A stretch of 64,000 nucleotides of DNA from JBDTSW01 sp963807385 (GTDB lineage Bacteria; Actinomycetota; Thermoleophilia; Solirubrobacterales; 70-9): positions 496,001 through 560,000 of the forward strand of contig CAWEBQ010000003.1 of assembly GCA_963807385.1 (NCBI GenBank). Reading direction: 5' to 3'. This document shows positions 16,962 to 25,118 of the stretch, in pieces (position 1 is the stretch's first letter; the number at the start of each line of letters is the position of its first letter). The notes under the pieces were generated by a model, which saw only the letters and a program-made list of their open reading frames with translations, was not told the origin of the DNA and made no database searches. The translations under genes and the position numbers were made by a program.

Positions 16962-18023
16962 CTAGCCCAGGCGCCGCTCGGCCTCGTCCGCGCCCTCCGC
17001 GAGGCGCTGGACGATCTTGGCGAACTCCTCCTGGCCGGAGTCCGCGCTTCCCTCCTTGCCGTACTGGCCGGCGGCGTAGCGGGCGAGGACACCCTCGAGG
17101 ATGATCGCCAGCTTCCAGTAGCCGAGGGCGACGAAGAAGTCGAGCTGGGAGAGGTCACGCCCCGAGCGCTCGGCGTAGCGCTCCCGTAGCTCGGCCCGGC
17201 CGGGGAAGCCCGGGGCCGTGGTGGGCGGGTCGAACAGCGGGATCAGCTCGTCGCCGGGCTCCGACCAGTAGACCATCAGCAGGCCGACGTCCGCGAGCGG
17301 GTCGCCGAGCGTGCACAGCTCCCAGTCCACGACGGCCGCCACCGCCCCGTCGACGCCCAGGATCATGTTGTCCAGGCGATAGTCACCGTGGACGATCGTG
17401 GCCGGGCCCTGCTCGGGGATGCGCGCCGCCAGGCGGTCGTGGACCTCGTCTACCAGCGGCAGCTCGCGCGTCTTCGACTCCTCCCACTGCCCGTGCCAGC
17501 GGTGGAGCTGCCTTGCGACGTAGTCCTCCTTTCTGCCGAGCGCGCCGAGGCCGACGGCATCGGGGTCGACGTCGTGGATCGCGACCAGGGTGTCCACGAC
17601 CCGCTCGCCGATCGCGTGGCGCTCGCCCTCGGCGAAGGCGTCCACGGCGTCCCGCTGGGAGCGCAGGATCGGGCCGTCGACGAAGCCCATGACGTAGAAC
17701 GGCGCGTCGTTGACGCTCTCATCCCCGCAGAACCCCGCCACCGGCGGCACCGGAACCGGGGTCTCCTGGAGCGCAGCGATCACGCGATGCTCGCGGCCCA
17801 TGTCGTGAGCCGAACCCAGGCGCTTTCCGAGGGGCGGCCGTCGCAGGGCCCAGCGATTCCCCGCCGCGTCCAGCACGCCGAAGGTCAGGTTGGACCGGCC
17901 GCCGGAGATCCGCTCGAACGCGAGCGGAGGCTCGGCGCCCTCGACGTTCGCCTCGAACCAGACCTCGACGCCCGCCCGGTCGATTCCGTCGGGAGCATCG
18001 AGGGTAGCCTCCACCTCGCTCAT
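16962..18023 (-). CDS. APH-fold kinase (ACAD10/11-type phosphotransferase)
   Basis: A 353-residue aminoglycoside-phosphotransferase-fold kinase. Visible elements are the Gly loop region ERISGGRSNLTFGVL, the Lys-loop ALRRPP, catalytic IVHGDYRLDNMILG and the metal motif VVDWELCTLGDPLADVG. HGDxRxDN plus WELxTLGDPLxDxG is the signature of the kinase domain fused to ACAD in human ACAD10/11, where it phosphorylates a 4-hydroxyacyl-CoA. The open frame extends upstream, but the ATG at 18023 begins the conserved region. An ATG 18 nt further upstream (18041) is an alternative. The start codon overlaps that of the divergent HAD gene (CATG). Confidence 0.87.
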   Translation of the reverse strand: MSEVEATLDAPDGIDRAGVEVWFEANVEGAEPPLAFERISGGRSNLTFGVLDAAGNRWALRRPPLGKRLGSAHDMGREHRVIAALQETPVPVPPVAGFCGDESVNDAPFYVMGFVDGPILRSQRDAVDAFAEGERHAIGERVVDTLVAIHDVDPDAVGLGALGRKEDYVARQLHRWHGQWEESKTRELPLVDEVHDRLAARIPEQGPATIVHGDYRLDNMILGVDGAVAAVVDWELCTLGDPLADVGLLMVYWSEPGDELIPLFDPPTTAPGFPGRAELRERYAERSGRDLSQLDFFVALGYWKLAIILEGVLARYAAGQYGKEGSADSGQEEFAKIVQRLAEGADEAERRLG

Positions 18024-18639
18024 GGCTGCGAAGGCTCTCATAGTCGACTTCGGGGGCGTCCTCACGACCTCGATATGGCCGGCGTTCGCGCAGTTCTGCG
18101 AGGGTGAGGGACTCGAGCCCGACGCGGTGCTGAAGCTCTTTCGCGGCGACGCCGAGGCGCTAGCGCTGCTGCGCTCGCTCGAGACCGGGGAGATCGACAG
18201 CGCCGAGTTCGAGCCGGCGTTCGGCGAGCTCCTGGGCGTAGCGGACAGCACCGACCTCACCGCCCGCCTGTTCGCCGGCCTGGCGCCGGACGAAGCGATG
18301 ATCGGCGCCGTGCGGGCCGCCTCGGCCGCGGGCATCAGGACCGGCCTGATCTCGAACTCCTGGGGGCTCGGCATCTACGAGCGCGCGCCCATCGAGCTCT
18401 TCGACGAGGCAGTGATCTCCGGCGAGGTCGGGATGCACAAGCCGAACCCCGAGATCTACCTGCTGGCGTGCGAACGGCTTGCGATCACGCCGGCGGACGC
18501 CATCTTCGTGGACGACCTGCGCGAGAACTGCGAGGGAGCCGACGCGGTGGGCATGACGGCCCTGCTCCACCGCGCGAGCGAGGAGACGGTCCCGAGACTC
18601 GAGGAGCTCCTGGGGGTCGGGCTGCGCCCCTCGGCCTAG
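18022..18639 (+). CDS. HAD-family hydrolase (ACAD10 / EPHX2 N-domain type)
   Basis: A 205-residue haloacid-dehalogenase-fold phosphatase. The nucleophile motif is VDFGGVLT (the second Asp of DxDx is Gly, as in the DxGGV group). Motif II is GLISNSWG, the Lys motif is GMHKPNPEIY, and the acidic motif is FVDDLRENCEGA. The DFGGV form is that of the N-terminal domains of soluble epoxide hydrolase and ACAD10. The ATG overlaps the start codon of the kinase gene on the other strand. A TAGCCT hexamer 11 nt upstream lies inside the kinase coding sequence. The substrate is unknown. Confidence 0.85.
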   Translation: MAAKALIVDFGGVLTTSIWPAFAQFCEGEGLEPDAVLKLFRGDAEALALLRSLETGEIDSAEFEPAFGELLGVADSTDLTARLFAGLAPDEAMIGAVRAASAAGIRTGLISNSWGLGIYERAPIELFDEAVISGEVGMHKPNPEIYLLACERLAITPADAIFVDDLRENCEGADAVGMTALLHRASEETVPRLEELLGVGLRPSA

Positions 18640-18645
18640 GACCGA

Positions 18646-20217
18646 TCAGCAACCCCCGCCCCCTCCCAGCGAGAACTCCACAGCGACGCTGACCAGCGAC
18701 GGCGCGCTGACGTTCACGCGGGTCCAGTCGCCATCGGGCTCAACGCAGGCATCACCCTGGATCACCTCCCAGTAGCGGGTGTAGTGCACGCGGACCAGGT
18801 AGGAGCCCGGAGCATCTGCGGTGAGCTCGAACGAGTCCGGGCCCAGCGCGGCGAGCCGGGCGTCGGCCGCGGGCTCGAGCGGCTGCTCCACCGTCGCGAC
18901 CAAGGCCGCGGTCCCCCTGACGCGGTAGAGCCGCCAGTTCTGGTTCTCCCAGACCTGCTCGAGGAACGGCAGATCGCCCCCGATCAGCGCGACCTCGTCC
19001 TCTCCCAGATAGTCGAGCTCGACGCCCTGCGGCACCGCCACGAAGGAGACGGCCCGCTCGCGCAGCCACTCGCGGTAGGTGCCGGGAGTCAGGTTGCCGC
19101 CGTCGAAGAGCTCGAAGTCGCCCGACTCGGCCTGCCGCAGCCAACCGCGGGCCAGGGGGAACTCCTCGGCCACATGCACGGCCTCCCAGCGGTTCCGCGT
19201 GGGGACGACGTGGACCCGGGCGGGCGCGCCCGCGACGAGCGAGCGCAGCTCGTCGTTCAGCGGCGCATGGAAGGCGCTGCCGACCGAGGGATCACCGTCG
19301 GCGTCGCGGACGTCGCGCACGGCGGGCCAGAGCTGCCAGTAGAGCAACGGGAGGGCGACGAGCGCCAGCGCGACCGGCCGGCGCCCGGCGAGGGCGAGGG
19401 CCAGCACGGGCCCGGCGAAGAGGGCGCCGAGCCTCGTCGCCGTGCCGCCGGCGGCGTTGTCGACGCTGAACATGGCGATCGCGGCCAGGGCGTAGAGGGC
19501 GACCCCCCAGCGCAGCACCCGCTCCCGCCCGGGGAGAAGCACGAGCGCCACGACGGCGAAGGCGGGCACCGCCCAGAATGCCGAAGCGACGAACGGCTCG
19601 ACGCCCTCGATCGGGAACGCGAGGGTGAGCCCCGCGATCGTCATCGCAGCCACCAGCGCGACCGCGAAGCCGCCCACCCACTCCCCCGGCCCGCCGAGCG
19701 CCGGCCGCCGCGCGATCGCGGTCGCGATGCCCGCGATCGCGAGGAAGAGTCCCGCGAGCGGGGTCGCCAACACGGTCAGGGCAGCGAGGGCAGCGGACGT
19801 GAAGCGACGGCCTCCCTGGAGCGCCAGCAGCGCGGCCAGGCCAAGCGCGATGCCCAGCGCGAAGGTGAGCCTGCCTGTGAGCAGGGTGGCGGCAGCCGCG
19901 GCAGCGAACCACATGACTCCGAGGCGGGCGCGCGATGCCCAGCGGCGATGCGCGAGGGCGCCGAAGAGCCCAGCGGAGGCGACCGCCGAGAGCGCTCCGA
20001 CCAGCTGGGGAGAGGTCCATGAGGCCAGGGGTGGGAACAGCACGCTGTAGCCGGGCAGGTGGAAGCCCGAGTACCAGGCGTTGCTCCACGCGGAGAACCC
20101 GACCTCGGTATAGAGGTCCGCGCGGAACGTCTGGGCGGCGAGATCGGCGCTCGGGGGATCCCAGGCGAGATAGACCCCCGCAAGGACACCGGCAAGGAGC
20201 ATCGGCGCGAGGATCAT
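18646..20217 (-). CDS. polytopic membrane protein, possible GT-C-like glycosyltransferase
   Basis: A 523-residue protein with roughly ten hydrophobic segments in the first 320 residues (for example LLAGVLAGVYLAW, FALGIALGLAALLAL, LAALTVLATPLAGLFLAIAGIATAIA), then a soluble C-terminal domain of about 200 residues that ends in a Gly-Gly-Gly-Gly-Cys tail. The extracytoplasmic loop ending WSNAWYSGFHLPGYSVLFPP is a conserved-looking element. The layout of many helices plus an outer domain recalls GT-C glycosyltransferases, but no catalytic DxD or similar motif is clear. It is divergent from a flippase-like membrane protein gene. Confidence 0.7.
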   Translation of the reverse strand: MILAPMLLAGVLAGVYLAWDPPSADLAAQTFRADLYTEVGFSAWSNAWYSGFHLPGYSVLFPPLASWTSPQLVGALSAVASAGLFGALAHRRWASRARLGVMWFAAAAAATLLTGRLTFALGIALGLAALLALQGGRRFTSAALAALTVLATPLAGLFLAIAGIATAIARRPALGGPGEWVGGFAVALVAAMTIAGLTLAFPIEGVEPFVASAFWAVPAFAVVALVLLPGRERVLRWGVALYALAAIAMFSVDNAAGGTATRLGALFAGPVLALALAGRRPVALALVALPLLYWQLWPAVRDVRDADGDPSVGSAFHAPLNDELRSLVAGAPARVHVVPTRNRWEAVHVAEEFPLARGWLRQAESGDFELFDGGNLTPGTYREWLRERAVSFVAVPQGVELDYLGEDEVALIGGDLPFLEQVWENQNWRLYRVRGTAALVATVEQPLEPAADARLAALGPDSFELTADAPGSYLVRVHYTRYWEVIQGDACVEPDGDWTRVNVSAPSLVSVAVEFSLGGGGGC

Positions 20218-20243
20218 GCGACGGCCGAGGTCATCTGGCGGGC

Positions 20244-20249
20244 TAGCTT
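20244..20249 (+). promoter_or_regulatory. -10 element TAGCTT, near-leaderless start
   Basis: TAGCTT lies 7 nt before the ATG at 20257 and supports that start over the longer open frame. Confidence 0.4.
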
Positions 20250-20256
20250 ATGGGCG

Positions 20257-21264
20257 ATGTTCGCCGCCGGGCCCGCCGCCGCCATCGACCTGGGCGAGCA
20301 GATTGATGGCTTCGGCCGGGCGGCCGAGCGCTTCTTTGACGGGCTCGCCGACATCGGCTGGGGCTGGCTCGCGGCCGCGCTGATCCTCTCCCTCGGCATC
20401 CACCTCTGCCGCGGGCACGCCTGGGCAAACGCGCTCCGCGCCGCCTACCCCGAGGACAGGGTGAGCGAGCGGGGCGTACTCGGCGCGTTTCTGGTCGGCG
20501 CCGGGCTGAACGGCATCCTCCCCGCCCGCGGCGGCGACGCGATCAAGATCGTGCTGGCGAAGCGCAGCGTGCTGGACTCGAGCTACCCGGCGATCATCTC
20601 CTCGTTCGCGGTCCTCGCCCCGTTCGACACCGGCATTGGGTTCCTGGTGCTGGGCTACGCGATCACGCAGGGGCTCCTCCCGGAGCCCCCCGAGTTGCCG
20701 GAGCTGCCCGCGTTCGAGATCTCGTTCTGGGCCGCCCATCCCGATCTTCTGATCCTCGCCATCACCGTCGTGGCGATCGGTGCGATTGCCCTGTTCGCCG
20801 TGCTGGCGCGGCGCGCCGAGGCGTTCTGGCAGCGCCTGAAACAAGGGGTTGCGATCCTCCGCGAGCCGCGGCGCTACCTCCGTGAGGTCGTCGGGTGGCA
20901 GGTGGTCGCGTGGTTCCTTCGCTTCGGCTCGTTTTGGCTGTTCCTGGAGGCGTTCGACATCGGGGGATCGGCCGAGAACGTGCTGTTGGTGATGAGCGTG
21001 CTGGCGATCAGCGGCGCCCTGCCGCTCACCCCCGGGGGGGCCGGCGCGCAGCAGGCGCTCCTTGTGGCGACGCTGAACGGGCCCACACGGGTCGCCGTGC
21101 TGGCCTACTCGGTCGGCCAGCAGGTCGCCGTGACCGTCTGGATGGGCGCGGTCGCCTTCATCACGCTGGGAATCGTCTTCCGAACGGGCGACTGGAGGAG
21201 CCTGGTGCGCGAGGGCAGGGAGGCGCGCGAGGACGCGGGCACCGCCGACGGCCGACCCGGCTGA
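20257..21264 (+). CDS. lysylphosphatidylglycerol synthase TM-region (UPF0104) family membrane protein
   Basis: A 335-residue protein with about eight transmembrane helices of the PF03706 type found in MprF and AglD-like flippases. Family features are GVLGAFLVGAGLNGILPARGGDAIKI (the N-x-x-x-P-x-R-x-G-x motif) and ISGALPLTPGGAGAQQALL near the C-terminal end. The open frame extends 198 nt upstream, but the ATG at 20257 follows TAGCTT by 7 nt and begins the protein proper. Such proteins move or modify lipids or lipid-linked sugars, which would suit the divergent GT-C-like neighbour. The stop abuts the stop of the methyltransferase gene (TGATCA). Confidence 0.8.
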   Translation: MFAAGPAAAIDLGEQIDGFGRAAERFFDGLADIGWGWLAAALILSLGIHLCRGHAWANALRAAYPEDRVSERGVLGAFLVGAGLNGILPARGGDAIKIVLAKRSVLDSSYPAIISSFAVLAPFDTGIGFLVLGYAITQGLLPEPPELPELPAFEISFWAAHPDLLILAITVVAIGAIALFAVLARRAEAFWQRLKQGVAILREPRRYLREVVGWQVVAWFLRFGSFWLFLEAFDIGGSAENVLLVMSVLAISGALPLTPGGAGAQQALLVATLNGPTRVAVLAYSVGQQVAVTVWMGAVAFITLGIVFRTGDWRSLVREGREAREDAGTADGRPG

Positions 21265-22059
21265 TCAGGCGCGCGCGACAACGACGTGGAACTCGTTTTC
21301 CAGCCGGTAGCTGCCGTCGTCGCGACGATGACCGGCAAGCGCCGCGATGATCTTCGCCCTGACCTCGGGCTCGCGGTCGGGGCCGACCACGGCACCGAGG
21401 CCCATGGGCGCAAGCATCGCCCGGCCGAGCTCGTCCTCGTCGGCGTACTCGTAGGCCCAGGCCACATCGAAGGACGATTCCGCGCCGAGGCCCGCCCGCT
21501 CGGCGATCGCCTCGAGGACGCCCGGCTCGTAGAGCCTCGGGGGCGCAGGCGCATCCGGGGGCGGGGGCGGCATGAACGCCCGCGCGATCAGCTTCATCGC
21601 CTCGAGCGCGCACCGCTCGGGCGCACCCCAGACCTGGATCACCACGGGGGCTCCCGGCTTGGCCACCCGGCCCGCCTCTCGAAGCGCGACGACCATGTCC
21701 TCGGCGAAGAAGAACGAGTTGAACCCGGTCACTGCGTCGAAGGCGGCATCCTCGAACGGGAGGGCCTCCATGTCACCCTGGCGCAGGTCGGCCTCCGGAA
21801 CGCTCACCCGCGCGAGAGCCAGGAGCTCCTCCGACGCATCAAGCCCGGAGACCCTGGCGCCGCGGTCGGCGGCAAGACGCAGGAACGCTCCGACGCCACA
21901 GGCGACGTCGAGGACCTCCTGGCCGACTCCGATGCCCAGGCGGTCGATTACCGCCTCGTAGGTCGGTCCCTGCTTGACCTCGCTCAGCTCCCAGTCCGCC
22001 GGCCTCGACCCCCAAAGCGGGCCCCAGTGGGTTGCGCTGCCTGTCTCGGTGATGGTCAT
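21265..22059 (-). CDS. class I SAM-dependent methyltransferase
   Basis: A 264-residue methyltransferase of the UbiE/Methyltransf_11 type. Motif I is VLDVACGVGAFLRLA, followed by the acidic ribose-binding VSGLDASEELLALAR and motif IV-like DAVTGFNSFFFAEDM. The start chosen is the ATG at 22059, which has a clear GGAGGAG Shine-Dalgarno sequence 7 nt upstream; the longer frame to 22095 would bypass it. The gene is divergent from a PadR regulator, with an inverted-repeat operator in the 60-bp gap, so it is a likely PadR target. The substrate is unknown. Confidence 0.85.
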   Translation of the reverse strand: MTITETGSATHWGPLWGSRPADWELSEVKQGPTYEAVIDRLGIGVGQEVLDVACGVGAFLRLAADRGARVSGLDASEELLALARVSVPEADLRQGDMEALPFEDAAFDAVTGFNSFFFAEDMVVALREAGRVAKPGAPVVIQVWGAPERCALEAMKLIARAFMPPPPPDAPAPPRLYEPGVLEAIAERAGLGAESSFDVAWAYEYADEDELGRAMLAPMGLGAVVGPDREPEVRAKIIAALAGHRRDDGSYRLENEFHVVVARA

Positions 22060-22092
22060 GTCCGCTCCTCCAGCTAGCGTGAATATATGAAG

Positions 22093-22120
22093 CATAGTTA
22101 TAGACTATGAGACATAGTCT
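22093..22120. promoter_or_regulatory. PadR operator: three alternating half-sites
   Basis: AGACTATG-AGA-CATAGTCT (22102-22120) is a perfect 8-bp inverted repeat. It overlaps a second palindrome, CATAGT-N5-ACTATG (22093-22109), so three half-sites alternate in 28 bp. The block lies between the divergent methyltransferase and padR genes and touches the TTG start of padR. PadR proteins bind AT-rich dyads of this kind. Confidence 0.7.
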
Positions 22121-22650
22121 TGTCAACTGACGGCCTCACCCTCTTCTCGTACGAGATCCTCGGCCTCGTCGGCGACGGGGGCGCCGGCGCCCACGATCTC
22201 CTGCGGATGGCGCGCCGCGGCCGCATGCTGGCCTGGGCCGGCGAGAGCCAGTACTACACCGAGCCGAAGCGGCTGGCCCGCCTCGGCTACCTCGAGGCTC
22301 GCAAGGAACCGGGTAGGACGCGCGAGCGCACCGTCTACACCCTCTCGGACAAGGGCCTCCGAGCGCTGCATGAGTGGGCGGACACTCCCGTGAGGTTCAC
22401 CCCGCTCAAGTCCGAGGCGCTACAGCGCATGCTGATCTGCGACCTGGTCGGCGAACGTGCGACGCGCGAGGGGATCACCACCCTGCGCGCCGACCTCGAC
22501 GACCTCGACGGGATCATCGACAACGCCGAGCAGATCGCCGCACAGCTCCCCCACCGCGAGAAGTACCTACGGCTGAACCTCGACTTCCTGCGCGGGCTGT
22601 TTCAGCTCCACCGCGATTGGATCGACCGCGTCGAGCGCGAACTCGACTAG
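22120..22650 (+). CDS. PadR-family transcriptional regulator
   Basis: A 176-residue winged-helix regulator. The N-terminal PadR domain reads LFSYEILGLVGDGGAGAHDL, then YYTEPKRLARLGYLEARKE, and the wing is RTRERTVYTLSDKGLRALHEW. A long C-terminal helical region from about residue 95 serves dimerisation. The only usable in-frame start is TTG at 22120, whose first base is the last base of the operator palindrome, so the repressor would block its own start. It probably represses itself and the divergent methyltransferase gene. Confidence 0.87.
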   Translation: MSTDGLTLFSYEILGLVGDGGAGAHDLLRMARRGRMLAWAGESQYYTEPKRLARLGYLEARKEPGRTRERTVYTLSDKGLRALHEWADTPVRFTPLKSEALQRMLICDLVGERATREGITTLRADLDDLDGIIDNAEQIAAQLPHREKYLRLNLDFLRGLFQLHRDWIDRVERELD

Positions 22651-22656
22651 GGCGCG

Positions 22657-24141
22657 CTAGGCGTTCGCGTACTCCACGCGGACCTGCTTGCCCTTGAGCT
22701 TGGTCCCGTCGAGCCGCTCGAGCACCTGCTCGGCGTGCTCGGCCTCAAGATCGACGAACGAGAATCGCTCGAGCACGCGGATCTCGCCGATGGACTCGTC
22801 GGGGACGACCGCGCCCTCGGTGAGCGCCCAGCGGATGTCCTCCTCGGCGATGTCGCTGCGGGTCCCTCGGTTGATGAAGAGCTTTGCGTGTCCGGAGGCC
22901 GGCTCGGGCGGGAGCTTCTCGCGGTCGGGCTCGGGCTTGCCGTTGCCCTCGGCGGGCGCCTTGTCCTTCGGGGCGCCACCGTCCTTGCTGTGGTCGCGCC
23001 GGCGTGGGCGCGGCGCGTGCTCGATGCGTTCCTCCGGCGGCTCCCACTCATCGATCGAAGTCTTCGCCTCGCGCTCGATGCGGTCGATCTCCTCCCGCTG
23101 CGCGGGCGTCACGAACGTGATGGCCCGCCCCGTGCGCCCGACCCGCCCCGTGCGCCCGATCCGGTGGACGTACGGCTCGGTGGTGGTGGGCACGTCGTAG
23201 TTGATGACGTGGGTGACGTGCTCGATGTCGAGCCCCCTTGCCGCCACGTCCGTGGCGACCAGCAGCGGCAGGTTGCGGGCCTTGAAGGCGAGCATGACGC
23301 CGTCGCGCTGACCCTGGGTGAGGTCACCGTGGAGGGCCTTCGAGCGCAGGCCCTTGCGCTGGAGCGCCTCGTCGAGCTTGCGGGTGTTGATCTTCGTCCG
23401 GCAGAAGATGATCGCCTGCTCGGGCTCCTCGGCCTTCAGGACGGAGATCAGGCGCTCCGTCTTCTCCTTGGCCGGCACCTCGACGAAGGCCTGCGCGATC
23501 GCATCCACCGTGAGCTGCTGCGGAGTGACCTTCACCGTCACCGGGTCGTACATGAAGCCGTCCGCCAAACGCGCGATCGGGGGCGGCATCGTCGCCGAGA
23601 ACAGCGCCGTCTGGCGACCTCCCGGACAGAGCTTGAGGATGCGTTCGACGTCCTCGATAAAGCCCAGATCGAGCATCTCGTCCGCCTCGTCGAGGACGAC
23701 GTACCGGGCCGAGGAGAGGAGCAGCGCGCCGCGCGTGACGAGGTCCAGCATGCGGCCCACCGTGGCCACGACGACCTGCGCCCCGCCGCGGAGCCGGGAG
23801 GTCTGAGTGGCCACCGCCTGACCGCCGAAGACGGCGAGCACCTCGATGTCCAGATGCTCCGCATACGAGCGCAGCGCCTGGGTGACCTGGATGCAGAGCT
23901 CGCGCGTCGGCGTGAGCACCACCGCCTGGGTGTCATGGGAGTCGGGGTCGAGGTGGTCCAGGAGCGGCAGGCCGAACGCCGCCGTTTTGCCGGTGCCGGT
24001 CTGGGCCTGGCCGATCACGTCGTGTCCGGCCATCAGCTCGGGGATCGCCTGCTCCTGGATCGGGGTCGGCGTCTCGTAGCCGAGCTCGTCGAGCGTCTGC
24101 AGCAGGCCCTTGGAAAGCCCGAGATCGGCGAAGCTACTCAT
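22657..24141 (-). CDS. deaD: DEAD-box ATP-dependent RNA helicase (DeaD/CsdA type)
   Basis: A 494-residue RNA helicase. The motifs in order are Q motif (TPIQEQAIPELM), I AQTGTGKTAAFG, Ia TPTRELCIQV, II VLDEADEML, III FSATMP, IV/V TDVAARGLDIEHV and VI HRIGRTGRVGRTG. A charged linker (about 370-420) joins the core to a C-terminal DbpA-type RNA-binding domain (KLFINRGTRSDIAEED...VEYANA). This layout is that of DeaD/CsdA proteins that act in ribosome assembly and cold response. The start ATG overlaps the stop of the upstream oxidoreductase gene (ATGA), so the two form an operon. Confidence 0.93.
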   Translation of the reverse strand: MSSFADLGLSKGLLQTLDELGYETPTPIQEQAIPELMAGHDVIGQAQTGTGKTAAFGLPLLDHLDPDSHDTQAVVLTPTRELCIQVTQALRSYAEHLDIEVLAVFGGQAVATQTSRLRGGAQVVVATVGRMLDLVTRGALLLSSARYVVLDEADEMLDLGFIEDVERILKLCPGGRQTALFSATMPPPIARLADGFMYDPVTVKVTPQQLTVDAIAQAFVEVPAKEKTERLISVLKAEEPEQAIIFCRTKINTRKLDEALQRKGLRSKALHGDLTQGQRDGVMLAFKARNLPLLVATDVAARGLDIEHVTHVINYDVPTTTEPYVHRIGRTGRVGRTGRAITFVTPAQREEIDRIEREAKTSIDEWEPPEERIEHAPRPRRRDHSKDGGAPKDKAPAEGNGKPEPDREKLPPEPASGHAKLFINRGTRSDIAEEDIRWALTEGAVVPDESIGEIRVLERFSFVDLEAEHAEQVLERLDGTKLKGKQVRVEYANA

Positions 24142-25088
24142 CAGCGGGAGGGATCCAGCAGCAGCTTGCCCTGAGTTCGCCTGGCGACCAGGTCCTCGTG
24201 AGCGCGGCGAGCCTCGGAGAGCGGGTAGACCTCGCCCACCACGACCTCCAGCTCACCCGCCTCGACGGCGCCGAACAGGTCGGCGATCATCGGCACGACC
24301 TCGTCGCGCTTCGGGATCAGGTTCATCAGCCAGAAGCCGATCACGGCGCGTGAGTGGCGCATCAGGTGGCCCGTCCCGACCTCGTTCGGCCCCTGCGAGG
24401 CGTTGCCGAACGCGACGATCCGCCCGAACGGGGCGAGGGTCTGCAGGCAGGCGTCGAAGGTGTCCCCGCCGCTCATGTCGAGCACCGCGTCGACCTCCTC
24501 CCCGCCGTTTGCCTCGAGGATCGCGGCCTGCAGGTCGTCGGCGCGGGAGTCCACGGTGGCGTCCGCTCCGAGACGGGTGGCCAGGGCGCGCTTCTCCTCG
24601 CTCGAGGCCAGCGCGACCACCTTGCCGCCGGCCCGCTTGGCGAGTTGCACGGCCAAGCTGCCCGTGCCGCCGCCGGCCGCCTGGACGACGACCGTCTCGC
24701 CCTCCTGGAGCTTCGCGCACCTGTGGACCAGGGCGTGCGCGGTGAGGCCCTGGAGCAATAACGCCGCGGCGACATCGTCGGAGACGCCAGCGGGCACCGG
24801 GATCAGGAAGGGCTCGGGCACCGCGACCCTCTGGGCGTACCCGCCGCCCGCGAGCAGGGCCGCGACCCGCCGGCCGTCGGCGGTGGTCCCGGAGACCTCG
24901 CCCCCAGGGATCATCGGGAGCGCCTGCTTTGCGAGGTAGTCGTCGCGCGTGGCGTGGGTGTCGGCGAAGTTGATCCCCGCCCTGGCGACCTCGACCACGG
25001 CCATGCCGTCAGCGGGCTCGGGGTCGGGAAGGTCGGTCAGCTCCATGACCTCCGGGCCGCCGAATTCATTTACCTGTATGGCTCTCAC
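24141..25088 (-). CDS. zinc-independent alcohol dehydrogenase / NADPH:quinone oxidoreductase family
   Basis: A 315-residue MDR-superfamily enzyme. The N-terminal GroES-like domain (MRAIQVNEFGGPEVMELTD...INFADTH) lacks zinc-binding cysteines. The cofactor domain has VVQAAGGGTGSLAVQLAKRAG, the NADPH motif of quinone oxidoreductases. The start is GTG at 25088; a CAGACT hexamer lies 9 nt upstream. It is first in an operon with the DEAD-box helicase and divergent from the PfkB gene. It may reduce quinones or alpha,beta-unsaturated carbonyls. Confidence 0.85.
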   Translation of the reverse strand: MRAIQVNEFGGPEVMELTDLPDPEPADGMAVVEVARAGINFADTHATRDDYLAKQALPMIPGGEVSGTTADGRRVAALLAGGGYAQRVAVPEPFLIPVPAGVSDDVAAALLLQGLTAHALVHRCAKLQEGETVVVQAAGGGTGSLAVQLAKRAGGKVVALASSEEKRALATRLGADATVDSRADDLQAAILEANGGEEVDAVLDMSGGDTFDACLQTLAPFGRIVAFGNASQGPNEVGTGHLMRHSRAVIGFWLMNLIPKRDEVVPMIADLFGAVEAGELEVVVGEVYPLSEARRAHEDLVARRTQGKLLLDPSR

Positions 25089-25118
25089 GAAGGGGCAAGT
25101 CTGGCAGGATGCGCCGCC

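Noticed and set aside
18024..18374. N-terminal extension of the kinase gene on the minus strand
   Set aside because: The extra residues are Ser/Pro/Ala-rich, antisense to the HAD gene, and precede the conserved kinase start.
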